From assembly GCA_031260565.1 (NCBI GenBank), contig JAISLH010000037.1, forward strand, positions 1 to 44,312: a DNA stretch of 44,312 bases, given 5' to 3'. The notes beneath the pieces are model-generated. The model was given only the letters and a program-made list of their open reading frames with translations, did no database searches and had not been told where the DNA came from. The DNA comes from Bacteroidales bacterium. GTDB taxonomy: Bacteria > Bacteroidota > Bacteroidia > Bacteroidales > P3. Position 1 is the stretch's first letter. Every line of letters starts with the position of its first letter. Shown here one piece after another: positions 15,400 through 23,344 of the stretch. The position numbers were made by a program, and so were the translations under genes.

Positions 15400-15487
15400 A
15401 AACGCCGTAATAATTTCTTGAAACGCCGCTTTAGCGTCACGAAACGCCACTTTAGGAAAATGAAGCGGCGTTTTAATGTTGCGTTGT
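15400..15487. repeat. Array B: 21-nt phased GCC-word repeat
   Basis: Units begin at 15400 (AAACGCCGTAA), 15421 (AAACGCCGCTT), 15442 (AAACGCCACTT) and 15463 (AAGCGGCGTTT, inverted orientation), exactly 21 nt apart. It starts 23 bases after the terminator at 15377. It contains AGCGTCACGAAACGCCACTT, also found in arrays C and D. Confidence 0.85.
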
Positions 15488-15499
15488 TTGAAAAATTAT

Positions 15500-15507
15500 T
15501 ATCTTTG
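15500..15507 (+). promoter_or_regulatory. Possible -7 promoter box TATCTTTG
   Basis: A TAnnTTTG match followed by GCAG, as in other promoters of this window. It points into the region between array B and mutB. Confidence 0.45.
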
Positions 15508-15562
15508 CAGTCGTAAAACTTAATGAATTAGCATTTTAATAACATTGAATTTATGTTAGTCA

Positions 15563-15742
15563 ATGAGTGTTTTTCATTTTCATAAAAAAGAGTTCTGGAA
15601 CGGCAATGCAAGTATTACAAAAGTCTGTCACGCAGTTTGTGAAAAGAATGTAAAACTCACAGAGCAACAAAAAAAAGGCTGTTCTAAACGAGCAGCCCTT
15701 TTGATTATTTACGTTTTAATAGTCTATTATTTGCGAGCTTGA
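15563..15742 (+). CDS. Candidate 59-residue protein, convergent with mutB
   Basis: The ATG at 15563 opens a frame [19 protein letters not shown], then [20 protein letters not shown], ending with a hydrophobic segment [15 protein letters not shown] promoter box lies 56 bases upstream. The first ~40 residues look protein-like with two Cys in CHAVC; the C-terminal part runs through the mutB terminator and 16 bases into mutB, which argues against it. Unknown family. Alternatively this DNA makes a non-coding RNA, or nothing. Confidence 0.3.
   Translation: MSVFHFHKKEFWNGNASITKVCHAVCEKNVKLTEQQKKGCSKRAALLIIYVLIVYYLRA
15669..15705 (-). terminator. Intrinsic terminator of mutB
   Basis: On the minus strand AAAAGGGCTGCTC, loop GTTTA, GAACAGCCTTTTTTT: a GC-rich stem with one mismatch and seven T, 22 bases after the mutB stop. 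Confidence 0.75.
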
Positions 15743-17877
15743 ATGAGAATATCCAACATCTTAATAGCACATTCGGGTATGATAGAGCCCGGTCCAAATA
15801 TTGCTGCCGCTCCTGCCTTGTAAAGATAATCGTAGTCGGCAGCAGGGATAACCCCACCAACAATGACCATAATATCTTCTCTGCCGAGCTTCTTTAGCTC
15901 TTCAATAACCTGCGGAACAAGTGTCTTATGCCCTGCAGCCAAAGAGCTAACGCCAACGATATGAACATCATTTTCAACAGCCTGTTTAGCACTTTCTGCT
16001 GGCGTTTGGAACAATGGACCCATATCAACGTCAAAGCCAAGGTCAGCATAACCTGTTGCCACAACCTTTGCTCCCCTGTCGTGTCCATCCTGTCCCATTT
16101 TGGCTATCATAATACGAGGTCGTCTGCCCTCTATCTTTGCAAACTCATCACAGAGTTGCTGAGCTTTCTTGAAGCTATCACTATTCTTTGTCTCTGAACT
16201 ATACACGCCTGAAATTAAATTTATTTTTGCTTTATAACGACCATAATGTTTCTCCAACGCATCTGATATTTCGCCAAGAGAAGCACGCTTTCTTGCACAA
16301 TCAATAGCATATTCAAGCAAATTACCTTTGCCAGTTGCTGCTACGTTTGAAAGAGCTTCCAAAGAGCTTTGAACCTCTGTTTCGTTTCTCTCTGCCCTTA
16401 ATTTAGCAAGACGCTTCAACTGAGACTCTCTTACAGCTGTGTTATCCACCTCTAAGGTCTCAATAGGAGCTTCTTTGTCTAATCTATATTTATTAACACC
16501 TAAGATTGTATCTTGACCAGAGTCTATTCTTGCCTGTTTTCTTGCTGCTGCCTCTTCAATTCTCATCTTAGGAATGCCGCTTTCTATTGCCGCAGCCATT
16601 CCACCGAGCTTTTCAACTTCCTGTATCAAATCCCAAGCACGATGAGCTATTTCATGAGTCAGACTTTCCACATAATATGAACCTGCCCAAGGATCAACAG
16701 AACGACAAATATCTGTTTCTTCCTGCAAATATATCTGAGTATTACGAGCTATGCGTGCAGAAAAGTCCGTTGGTAAAGCAATAGCCTCATCCAAAGCATT
16801 GGTATGTAAAGATTGCGTATGACCAAGAGCCGCTGCCAAAGCCTCAACACATGTTCTTGCTACATTATTGAAAGGGTCTTGCTCTGTCAATGACCAGCCC
16901 GAAGTCTGCGAGTGAGTACGCAAAGCCAAAGATTTAGGATTTTTAGGATTGAACTGCTTAATCAACTTAGCCCATAACATCCTTGCTGCCCTCATCTTCG
17001 CTATCTCCATAAAGTGATTCATTCCTATTGCCCAGAAGAACGACAAACGAGGAGCAAATTGATCAATGCTCATACCAGCATTGATGCCTGCACGAATATA
17101 TTCCAAGCCGTCAGCCAAAGTATAAGCCATTTCTATATCACACGTTGCCCCTGCTTCCTGCATATGATAACCTGAAATAGATATAGAATTAAATTTAGGC
17201 ATATTCTTTGATGTAAATTCAAATATATCGGCGATGATCTTCATTGAAGGCTTCGGCGGGTAGATGTAAGTGTTACGAACCATAAACTCTTTGAGAATAT
17301 CGTTCTGAATTGTGCCGCTTAATTTATCCATTGACACTCCCTGCTCTTCGGCTGCAATGATGTAAAACGCCAAAATAGGAAGCACTGCCCCATTCATGGT
17401 CATTGAAACCGACATCTTATCCAAAGGAATCTGATTAAAGAGCACCTTCATATCCAAAATACTATCCACAGCCACACCTGCCTTACCTACATCACCAACA
17501 ACACGCTCGTGGTCGGAGTCATACCCTCTGTGAGTAGCCAAATCAAAAGCCACTGACAAACCTTTCTGACCTGCGGCAATGTTACGGCGATAAAAGGCAT
17601 TGCTTTCCTCTGCTGTTGAGAAACCTGCGTACTGCCTGATAGTCCAAGGTCTCATAACATACATCGTTGAGTATGGTCCTCTCAAATTAGGTGCTATTCC
17701 TGCTGCATAATTCAGATGTTCCATGCCGTTCAAGTCGCTCTTTCCATAGACAGGCTTTAAGGGTATCTGCTCTGGAGTAAGCCAGTTTTTGTTTATGCCT
17801 GCTGCCTTTTCCCACTGCTCAAAGCTAACATTGCTGCCTTTTGCTTTGAGGTTTATATCATCAAATTTTACTCTCAT
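15727..17877 (-). CDS. mutB: Methylmalonyl-CoA mutase, large (catalytic) subunit
   Basis: A 716-residue B12-dependent mutase interconverting succinyl-CoA and (R)-methylmalonyl-CoA, part of the succinate-propionate pathway of Bacteroidales. The N-terminal TIM-barrel has [40 protein letters not shown] and [20 protein letters not shown]. The C-terminal cobalamin domain has the base-off motif DGHDRG (residues 597-602, axial ligand His599) and GGVIPAADY. The length equals the family norm. Usually the small subunit gene mutA sits directly upstream in the same operon; here the upstream 340 bases are non-coding array and the next gene is AsmA-like, so mutA is elsewhere or absent. A -7 box TAATTTTG lies ~42 bases upstream. 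No cobalamin riboswitch is visible in the short leader. Confidence 0.95.
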   Translation of the reverse strand: MRVKFDDINLKAKGSNVSFEQWEKAAGINKNWLTPEQIPLKPVYGKSDLNGMEHLNYAAGIAPNLRGPYSTMYVMRPWTIRQYAGFSTAEESNAFYRRNIAAGQKGLSVAFDLATHRGYDSDHERVVGDVGKAGVAVDSILDMKVLFNQIPLDKMSVSMTMNGAVLPILAFYIIAAEEQGVSMDKLSGTIQNDILKEFMVRNTYIYPPKPSMKIIADIFEFTSKNMPKFNSISISGYHMQEAGATCDIEMAYTLADGLEYIRAGINAGMSIDQFAPRLSFFWAIGMNHFMEIAKMRAARMLWAKLIKQFNPKNPKSLALRTHSQTSGWSLTEQDPFNNVARTCVEALAAALGHTQSLHTNALDEAIALPTDFSARIARNTQIYLQEETDICRSVDPWAGSYYVESLTHEIAHRAWDLIQEVEKLGGMAAAIESGIPKMRIEEAAARKQARIDSGQDTILGVNKYRLDKEAPIETLEVDNTAVRESQLKRLAKLRAERNETEVQSSLEALSNVAATGKGNLLEYAIDCARKRASLGEISDALEKHYGRYKAKINLISGVYSSETKNSDSFKKAQQLCDEFAKIEGRRPRIMIAKMGQDGHDRGAKVVATGYADLGFDVDMGPLFQTPAESAKQAVENDVHIVGVSSLAAGHKTLVPQVIEELKKLGREDIMVIVGGVIPAADYDYLYKAGAAAIFGPGSIIPECAIKMLDILIQARK

Positions 17878-17918
17878 TACTTTTTTGTTTTATTAAAATA
17901 TGGTTCGTTTTGAGCCTG

Positions 17919-17926
17919 CAAAATTA
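17919..17926 (-). promoter_or_regulatory. -7 promoter box of mutB
   Basis: The minus strand reads TAATTTTG followed by GCAGG; a TTTG element (CCTTTGG) lies about 15 bases further upstream. Confidence 0.65.
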
Positions 17927-17995
17927 CAACTTTATTTCCAAAGGACAAAGAAAATCTTACGTTTATAGGCATAAAGGACAAAAGTAATGCCCGCC

Positions 17996-18226
17996 AAACG
18001 CCACTCAAATAAGTTTAAAGGCTATGGCGTTGATTTTATTCTTTAGAGCGTTGGTACAAATCAAGAGATTCGGTTTCCAATTCAATCTTTATAAAGTCTT
18101 GATTTTTGTTTCATCTTATCCAAACACTGCTTCATTTTCCTAAAACGGCGTTTCAGCGTCACGAAACGCCACTTCGTGACGCTGAAGCGGCGTTTCAAGA
18201 AATTAAGGTGGCGTTGCTAAATTACC
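17996..18226. repeat. Array C: 21-nt phased GCC-word repeat with a long perfect hairpin
   Basis: A two-unit piece at 17996 (AAACGCCACTC) and 18017 (AAAGGCTATGGCG), then units at 18122, 18143, 18164, 18185 and 18206, all exactly 21 nt apart, with words AAACGGCGTTT, AAACGCCACTT, AAGCGGCGTTT and AGGTGGCGTT in both orientations. CAGCGTCACGAA (18154-18165) pairs perfectly with TTCGTGACGCTG (18173-18184), and the pairing extends with two mismatches to 18143/18195. It lies between mutB's promoter and the 3' end of the AsmA-like gene. The stretch 18037-18121 shows nothing else. Confidence 0.85.
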
Positions 18227-20819
18227 ATTCAATGATTAAATCGGGCGACTCGTCTTTCTGTGGCTTTGAAACAGCAGTATCCGGCGGCGAATCTTCCCAT
18301 TCTATAACCCATTGACCCTTTGACTGCTTTGACCATTGACTCCGGTCTTTTTTTACTTGCTCCGAGTTTATTTTAAGGTCGTTTTGGATTTGCAGACTAA
18401 TCTTTTGTTTGTCCTCTTTAAGCGTTTGTTTCGCCTGTTCAAGGTTTCGCTTCATATCATACGAGAAAACAGGCTTATCTATTGAGCCTCCAATCTTTAC
18501 AAAGAGCGTAAGGCGGGAGTCGGCATCCTGTTCCAAAGTGCCGAAATCCTGTTGCTGCTTTGCCATCTTTGCTTTCTTTTTCTTGGAAGCAAGCTCCGTC
18601 AGACGGATAGCAAAATGGTAGTCAATATTGTTTGATTTGAGATAATGCTTGCCAAGAAATTCAAAACTTAAAACGTTGGATTGCACCTTCAAAGGCTCAA
18701 AGTTAATGCACCCGTCCTTAATCTGCAAAGCCGATTCAATGGTTGCGAAGGTCATATCTTGCAAAGCCGACTCTTCAACGAAATGAGACAGCTTTTGAAG
18801 CAAGGCAACGTTATGCAAACCGCCGTTTTCAACCTTGTAAGCCACAGAAGCAGAAATTTTATCTTGCAAAGCGTTGAACTGTTTGTCAAAAGCAATGTTA
18901 TAAGTGGCTGTTGCGGATAATTTTCCTTTGATATTGGCGTCCGTTAATGCCTTTTGACCGAAGTTATTCAAGCCTTTGAAGGCAGCAGAAATATCAACGG
19001 CGACAATATTGAGCGACCCGAACAGATTGTAACCCTCTTTCGCCGCCTCAACTAAGCCTGTCGTGCCGCTGATTTGCCCATTGAAAGCATTGCAAGACAG
19101 ATTGGTAAGCGTGAAACCTGAATTGGAAAGTTTGAAATTTGATTTGATGTTCTGCAAATGAAGATTGGCGTATTTGAAACTTGCCACCTGCAGATTGAGG
19201 TCAAGATTCAGGTTCTTGGGTAAGGAAAAGGTGGAGCTGTCGCTTGATTTGGTTTTGTCGGTTTTGTATTCAAAGGCAGCAAGTTGAAGATTGCCGTCAA
19301 GGGAAAGAAGGTTGGTGTTTTTGAAAGCAAAATCCAACGGATTGGTTATTGTCCCTGTGAAAGCCAAAGGTTGATTGTTGAGCAGACCTTTAAGATTCAG
19401 CACCTTTATACTGCGATTGTCAAACTCAAAACTAACATCGGTTTTGCTCAAAGAGTAGTCCAAATCCTTGATTTTAAGATTTAAGTTAGCAACATCAGCC
19501 TTCCCGCTCATTGTTACGTCCTTTGCCACATTTTTAATCTGTTTCAGGCTTCCATTTGCTTTAATATCGCATTTCAAATTGCCATTTATGCTTGCCACTT
19601 GCTTAATTTGCAAAAAGGCTTGCAACTTTTGCAAGTCTAAATCAGTGTTTAAGTTGGCTTCAACGTTGAGTTCAGCAAAATCAGACAGCCTTAGCGACCC
19701 TTTAACCAAGCCTTCACAGAATTGAGTTGAGAAATGGCTGACGTCAATGACCGAAGTAGCCGAATTATGCTGCTTTCCGTTGGAATATTTGCCGACAAGG
19801 TTGATTTGATTGAGGGTTATGCCGCTCGCTTTGTTGAAAAGGCTGCCGTTATTTATCTTAAAATCAGCGTCAAGGGCTGGAACATTTCGCTTATCTACTC
19901 TTCCCTTTATCGTGGATTTGAAAACAAGATTGCCTTTGCTTTGATAGTCCTTGAAAATCTTGCTTACATTGGCAGGCAGCAAAGCAATGAGTTGCTTAAT
20001 AGAGATTTGATTGCCCGCAAGCGACACATCAATAAAGTTTTCCTTGCCATAATTGAGGTAGCCGTTGATGTCAAACTTCATTTTGCCTGCTTGGATATGG
20101 CTTTTGTTTAATTGAAGTTTGCCTTGCTCGGTATCGTTCTCACAATGAAGCTTTAGCGTCAGTGGCAAGTTAGTTGCAAGAACTAAATTGTCGGCTTGCA
20201 GGTTTTGAAGCACTGTCTCGGCGTTGAGCTTTATTGTTTGCTGAGAAGCATAGAAGTTTCCGTTGGCGTAACCCTTGCTAATAAATATTTTATAGTATTG
20301 ATGGGTGCAGTCATTTCTAAAACTATATGTTACATCGTTGAGTTTAATGGCGTTAAGCTGCAAACGGAAATTCGTATTGCTTGCCGTGTCGTTACGTTTC
20401 CAAAAGACATAATTTGTTTTGCCGTCTTTACGGATTTTCATATTGAATTGCCCGTCTTCAGCCTTGATTTTCTTTATGTTGTAATTGCTTTTCAGAATAT
20501 CCAAAACGTCAAAGGACAGGTACAGACGATGAAAGAAAAAGAGCGTATCCGAAGACGCTTCGCCCTCGTAGGCATCGCAGGCAAGCACATCATTAAAGGT
20601 CAAAGCAACATCAGGAAAGGTGGAAATCAAAGTTACATCTATCTGCTTCACTTTTACTTCTGTGGTCAGACAACGGTTTATCTCGCCCACAAGTATTGAC
20701 TTTATTTTCTCCTGATTAAAATAAACCAAAGCAAAAGCAGCAACCACCAGCACCACAACAGCAATCGCCACCCACATAAGCACCTTTAAGACCTTTGATG
20801 TTAGCTTCCTTATCTTCAT
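18222..20819 (-). CDS. AsmA-like inner-membrane protein
   Basis: An 865-residue protein with one N-terminal membrane helix (residues ~12-34, VLMWVAIAVVVLVVAAFALV). A long periplasmic body is built of repeating beta segments. An AsmA-type start follows the helix (INRCLTTEVKVKQIDVTLIS, FPDVALTFNDV) and the C-terminal AsmA domain has ITGTTGLVEAAKEGYNLFGS-like and LQIKDGCINFEPLKVQSNVL segments. AsmA/TamB-type proteins form hydrophobic grooves bridging the two membranes and are implicated in phospholipid transport; applying that here is inference. It follows the TPR gene by 6 bases, so the two form an operon driven from 22,269. The last residues are polar and Gln/Lys-rich. Confidence 0.82.
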   Translation of the reverse strand: MKIRKLTSKVLKVLMWVAIAVVVLVVAAFALVYFNQEKIKSILVGEINRCLTTEVKVKQIDVTLISTFPDVALTFNDVLACDAYEGEASSDTLFFFHRLYLSFDVLDILKSNYNIKKIKAEDGQFNMKIRKDGKTNYVFWKRNDTASNTNFRLQLNAIKLNDVTYSFRNDCTHQYYKIFISKGYANGNFYASQQTIKLNAETVLQNLQADNLVLATNLPLTLKLHCENDTEQGKLQLNKSHIQAGKMKFDINGYLNYGKENFIDVSLAGNQISIKQLIALLPANVSKIFKDYQSKGNLVFKSTIKGRVDKRNVPALDADFKINNGSLFNKASGITLNQINLVGKYSNGKQHNSATSVIDVSHFSTQFCEGLVKGSLRLSDFAELNVEANLNTDLDLQKLQAFLQIKQVASINGNLKCDIKANGSLKQIKNVAKDVTMSGKADVANLNLKIKDLDYSLSKTDVSFEFDNRSIKVLNLKGLLNNQPLAFTGTITNPLDFAFKNTNLLSLDGNLQLAAFEYKTDKTKSSDSSTFSLPKNLNLDLNLQVASFKYANLHLQNIKSNFKLSNSGFTLTNLSCNAFNGQISGTTGLVEAAKEGYNLFGSLNIVAVDISAAFKGLNNFGQKALTDANIKGKLSATATYNIAFDKQFNALQDKISASVAYKVENGGLHNVALLQKLSHFVEESALQDMTFATIESALQIKDGCINFEPLKVQSNVLSFEFLGKHYLKSNNIDYHFAIRLTELASKKKKAKMAKQQQDFGTLEQDADSRLTLFVKIGGSIDKPVFSYDMKRNLEQAKQTLKEDKQKISLQIQNDLKINSEQVKKDRSQWSKQSKGQWVIEWEDSPPDTAVSKPQKDESPDLIIEW

Positions 20820-20825
20820 CTCTTT

Positions 20826-22247
20826 TTATTGAATGTTGTTATCTTTAAGCCATTGCTCGGCAGGCTCATATCCAAGCTCTGCAGCCTTCTTTAGACATTC
20901 TATTGACTTTTTTTCATTTCCGCTTTCAGCATAAGCAGCTCCCATATTGAGATACACCACTGCGTCATCAGGATTTAAGTCTATTGCTTTCTCAAAACAT
21001 TCTATCGCCTTTTTGTATTGCCTTTTCCACTGACGATAAGCAAATCCCATATTGTTATATGCCGCTGCTAAATCAGGATTTAAGTCTATTGCTTTCTCAA
21101 AACATTCTATCGCCTTTTTGTATTGCCCATTCCAAGCACTATAAGCAGTTCCCATATTGTGATATGCCTCTGCGTAATCAGGGTTTACTTTTATTGCTTT
21201 CTTATAACATTCAATAGCCTTTTCGTATTGCCCATTCCAATCTTTATAAGCAATTCCCATATTGTAATATGCCTCTGCGTCATTAGGATTTAATTCTATT
21301 GCTTTCTCATAACATTCAATAGCCTTTTCGTATTGCCCATTCCAATCACTATAAGCATTTCCCATATTGTGATATGCCGCTGCTTTATTAGGGTCTGCTT
21401 TTACTGCTTTATCATAACATTTAATAGCCTTTTCGTATTGCCCATTCCAATCTTTATAAGCAATTCCCATATTGTAATATGCCTCTGCGTAATCAGGATT
21501 TAATTCTATTGCTTTCTCATAACATTCAATAGCCTTTTGGTATTGTTCATTCCAATTACCATAAGCATTTCCCATATTGTAATATGCGACTGCTAAATCA
21601 GGATTTAATTCTATTGCCTTATTATAACATTCAATAGCCTTTTCGTATTGCTGCATGCCAACAGCATAAGCATTTCCCATATTGTTATATGCCACTACTA
21701 AATCAGGCTTTAATTCTATTACTTTCTCATAACATTTAATAGCCGTTTCGTAATCCTGCTTCCAATCACCATAAGTATTTCCCATATTACCATATGCCTC
21801 TGCTAAATCAGGATTTAATTCTATTGCCTTCTCATAAAAGCCTATTGCTATTTCGTATTCTTTCCTGTTTTGACTAACGTATGCTTTTAGGAAAAAATAA
21901 TCTGCTGGTGGAAGGCTATCAACAATGTCAAGAATGAAACTTGCCTCATCTATTAACTCTTTTGAAGCGTCTGCTGCTGGCGTTTGCTTTGTTTGTTCAA
22001 TTATTTGCGATTGGTTTTGCAAAACTTGTTGCCTCCACTGAGCTTCTTGCTCCTTTTCTTTTTGCTTTAATTCCTCTTCTTTGGCTTTTTCGGCTTTTGC
22101 TTTTCTCTTTTTGCAACAAGATATTATTCCCTTAATTATTGCAAATGGAACACCAATAATAGTTATTAGTCCAGTAATTACTCCAATTACTCGTCCAATA
22201 TCATCATTCAAAAGAAAATCCCATATAGTGTTTAACATATTCATCAT
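20826..22247 (-). CDS. Membrane-anchored TPR protein with near-identical repeats
   Basis: A 473-residue protein. A hydrophobic segment at residues ~18-42 (VIGVITGLITIIGVPFAIIK) ends in CCKKRKAKAEK, then a charged coiled coil (EEELKQKEKEQEAQW), then about ten TPR units from ~residue 125. The units are 35 residues long instead of 34 because of an inserted WNGQ/WNEQ-type turn: consensus YEKAIECYEKAIELNPDYAE then AYYNMGIAYKDWNGQ. At DNA level the units are 105-bp tandem near-repeats, so copy number may change by recombination. TPRs present a groove for protein binding; the partner is unknown, the AsmA-like protein encoded just downstream being a candidate. A -7 box TACCTTTG sits ~22 bases before the start codon. 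Confidence 0.82.
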   Translation of the reverse strand: MMNMLNTIWDFLLNDDIGRVIGVITGLITIIGVPFAIIKGIISCCKKRKAKAEKAKEEELKQKEKEQEAQWRQQVLQNQSQIIEQTKQTPAADASKELIDEASFILDIVDSLPPADYFFLKAYVSQNRKEYEIAIGFYEKAIELNPDLAEAYGNMGNTYGDWKQDYETAIKCYEKVIELKPDLVVAYNNMGNAYAVGMQQYEKAIECYNKAIELNPDLAVAYYNMGNAYGNWNEQYQKAIECYEKAIELNPDYAEAYYNMGIAYKDWNGQYEKAIKCYDKAVKADPNKAAAYHNMGNAYSDWNGQYEKAIECYEKAIELNPNDAEAYYNMGIAYKDWNGQYEKAIECYKKAIKVNPDYAEAYHNMGTAYSAWNGQYKKAIECFEKAIDLNPDLAAAYNNMGFAYRQWKRQYKKAIECFEKAIDLNPDDAVVYLNMGAAYAESGNEKKSIECLKKAAELGYEPAEQWLKDNNIQ

Positions 22248-22268
22248 AAGTCAAATTATTTCAGGCGG

Positions 22269-22276
22269 CAAAGGTA
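22269..22276 (-). promoter_or_regulatory. -7 promoter box of the TPR-AsmA operon
   Basis: The minus strand reads TACCTTTG followed by CCGCC. It is divergent from the sigma-54-like promoter at 22332. Confidence 0.65.
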
Positions 22277-22331
22277 CATAAATTTTATATAACAAAAAAA
22301 AGATTGAAAAAAATCATATTTTACACTATTG

Positions 22332-22347
22332 TGGCACGGTTTTTGCT
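22332..22347 (+). promoter_or_regulatory. Sigma-54-type promoter (-24/-12)
   Basis: TGGCACGGTTTTTGCT matches the RpoN consensus TGGCAC-N5-TTGCW with exactly 10 bases between the GG (22333-22334) and GC (22345-22346). Expected start is about 22,358, 18 bases before the small ORF. It stands out because all other promoters seen here are of the TAnnTTTG type. Confidence 0.7.
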
Positions 22348-22375
22348 ACATAAGTTTTGAGAAAAACTCACAATT

Positions 22376-22492
22376 ATGAACAAACAAAAAATTAAAATCC
22401 CGCAAGGGTCGCCTCTTCACAAAGCATGGCGAAATGAAAACAAAGTTACAAAACCCTTAAACGCAGAAAGGAGGTATTATTATGAGTATTAA
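22376..22492 (+). CDS. 38-residue small protein overlapping the HU-like gene
   Basis: The frame MNKQKIKIPQGSPLHKAWRN followed by ENKVTKPLNAERRYYYEY starts 18 bases after the predicted RpoN start and runs 11 bases into the HU-like gene in another frame. It is basic and polar, with no signal or membrane segment. The last codons overlay the strong Shine-Dalgarno of the HU-like gene, so translation of this leader could control access to that site. It could be a leader peptide or a real small protein; I do not recognise a family. Confidence 0.5.
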   Translation: MNKQKIKIPQGSPLHKAWRNENKVTKPLNAERRYYYEY

Positions 22493-22889
22493 GTTTGTGA
22501 AAGTTCAACGAAACATCCACACAGGTGCTAATCCCGGAACACGTTACTTGGCAAGAATCTTCCGAGTATCAAACATCACAACAGAGAAACTTGCAGTCGA
22601 AATTTCGGAAGCAACAACCGTCTCTGCCCCTGATGTTCTGGCTGCCCTAAAAGCGTTAGAGATTATCGTCTCTCGCCACATCCTTAACGGCGAAGCAGTA
22701 AAGCTCGACATCTTAGGAATGTTCGCTCCCGGCATCAAGGCTACGGCGAAGACAACTCTTGCACAGGTGGATGCGAGCACAATAAAGCGTGCCTACTGTC
22801 GCTTTTATCCCTCACCGGACTTTATGAAACAGCTTGCTAAGGCTTCATTTGAAGAAGCTAACTTAGATATTACAGGCTTGCAGTCATAA
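22482..22889 (+). CDS. HU-related DNA-binding protein
   Basis: A 135-residue member of the Bacteroidota HU-like group (longer than ~90-residue classical HU). LARIFRVSNITTEKLAVEIS corresponds to the dimerising helices; VSAPDVLAALKALEIIVSRH and ILNGEAVKLDILGMFAPGIK to the helix-strand core 'hLxxGxxVxLxxfGtF'. The DNA-wrapping arm with the usual Pro is diverged. Such proteins bend DNA or coat nucleoid segments; family members are often near phage or surface loci. AAAGGAGGT (22467-22475), 6 bases from the ATG, is a near-perfect Shine-Dalgarno, rare in this phylum. Driven by the predicted RpoN promoter and followed by a terminator. Array E starts just downstream. Confidence 0.82.
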   Translation: MSIKFVKVQRNIHTGANPGTRYLARIFRVSNITTEKLAVEISEATTVSAPDVLAALKALEIIVSRHILNGEAVKLDILGMFAPGIKATAKTTLAQVDASTIKRAYCRFYPSPDFMKQLAKASFEEANLDITGLQS

Positions 22890-22954
22890 GTTTGACTAAA
22901 CCGAATTAAAACTTCGGCTCACAGAAAACAGATTTTACATTTACGACCTGCACA

Positions 22955-22989
22955 AAGGGGAAATCAAAACAAGATTTCCCCTCTTTTTT
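22955..22989 (+). terminator. Intrinsic terminator of the HU-like gene
   Basis: GGGGAAATC and GATTTCCCC (22957-22965 with 22973-22981) around AAAACAA, followed by CTTTTTTT-like tract. Confidence 0.85.
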
Positions 22990-23008
22990 TGCCTTTTTCG
23001 CCCGAATA

Positions 23009-23344
23009 AGGCTTGACTTTATTTTCCTAAAGTTTTTCTTTATTTTCCTAAAGCTTGACTTTAATTTCTTAAAGCTTGACTTTAGAATTCTAAAGCTTGA
23101 CTTTAGGAAATTGAAACTTGATTTCGTCAAATGGAAACTTTGTTTCGCTCAACGCTAACTTTGTTTGCGTGCAACGGAACTTGATTTCGCTTTCACAGAG
23201 TCAAGTTTCAAGATTTTGAAGTCAAATTTCAGCAAAATATAGTCAAATTTCGCTAAATTGAAGTCAAAATTGGTGAAAAAATGAGTTGATTTTAATAGTT
23301 TTTGAGTTGATTTTGATATTTTGAAGGCTTATTTTGAGTCCTTC
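23009..23344. repeat. Array E: sixteen 21-nt phased units with CTTGACTTT word
   Basis: Units start at 23009 and every 21 nt thereafter without one slip through 23324. The first nine carry the word in one orientation (AAGCTTGACTTT, AAACTTGATTTC, AAACTTTGTTTC). From 23198 on they carry the reverse complement (GAGTCAAGTTTC, AAGTCAAATTTC), then TGAGTTGATTTT twice. Nucleotides 13-21 of each unit are variable. The last unit overlaps the 3' end of the pseudouridine synthase gene. It begins 20 bases after the HU-like gene's terminator. A minus-strand frame (23130-22906) translates it as KSSFxxL heptads, which is a consequence of 21 = 7 codons and not evidence for a protein. Confidence 0.9.

Noticed and set aside
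17880..18110. Cobalamin riboswitch upstream of mutB
   Set aside because: The leader between promoter box and ATG is only ~40 nt, and no B12-box sequence is visible.
20984..21217. Plus-strand frame with repeats inside the TPR gene
   Set aside because: Shadow of the 105-bp TPR repeats.
22906..23130. Open frame giving a KSSFxxL heptad 'protein'
   Set aside because: It is the translation of array E; a 21-nt pitch forces heptads in any open frame. The frame has no promoter or leader and runs against the HU-like gene's terminator.
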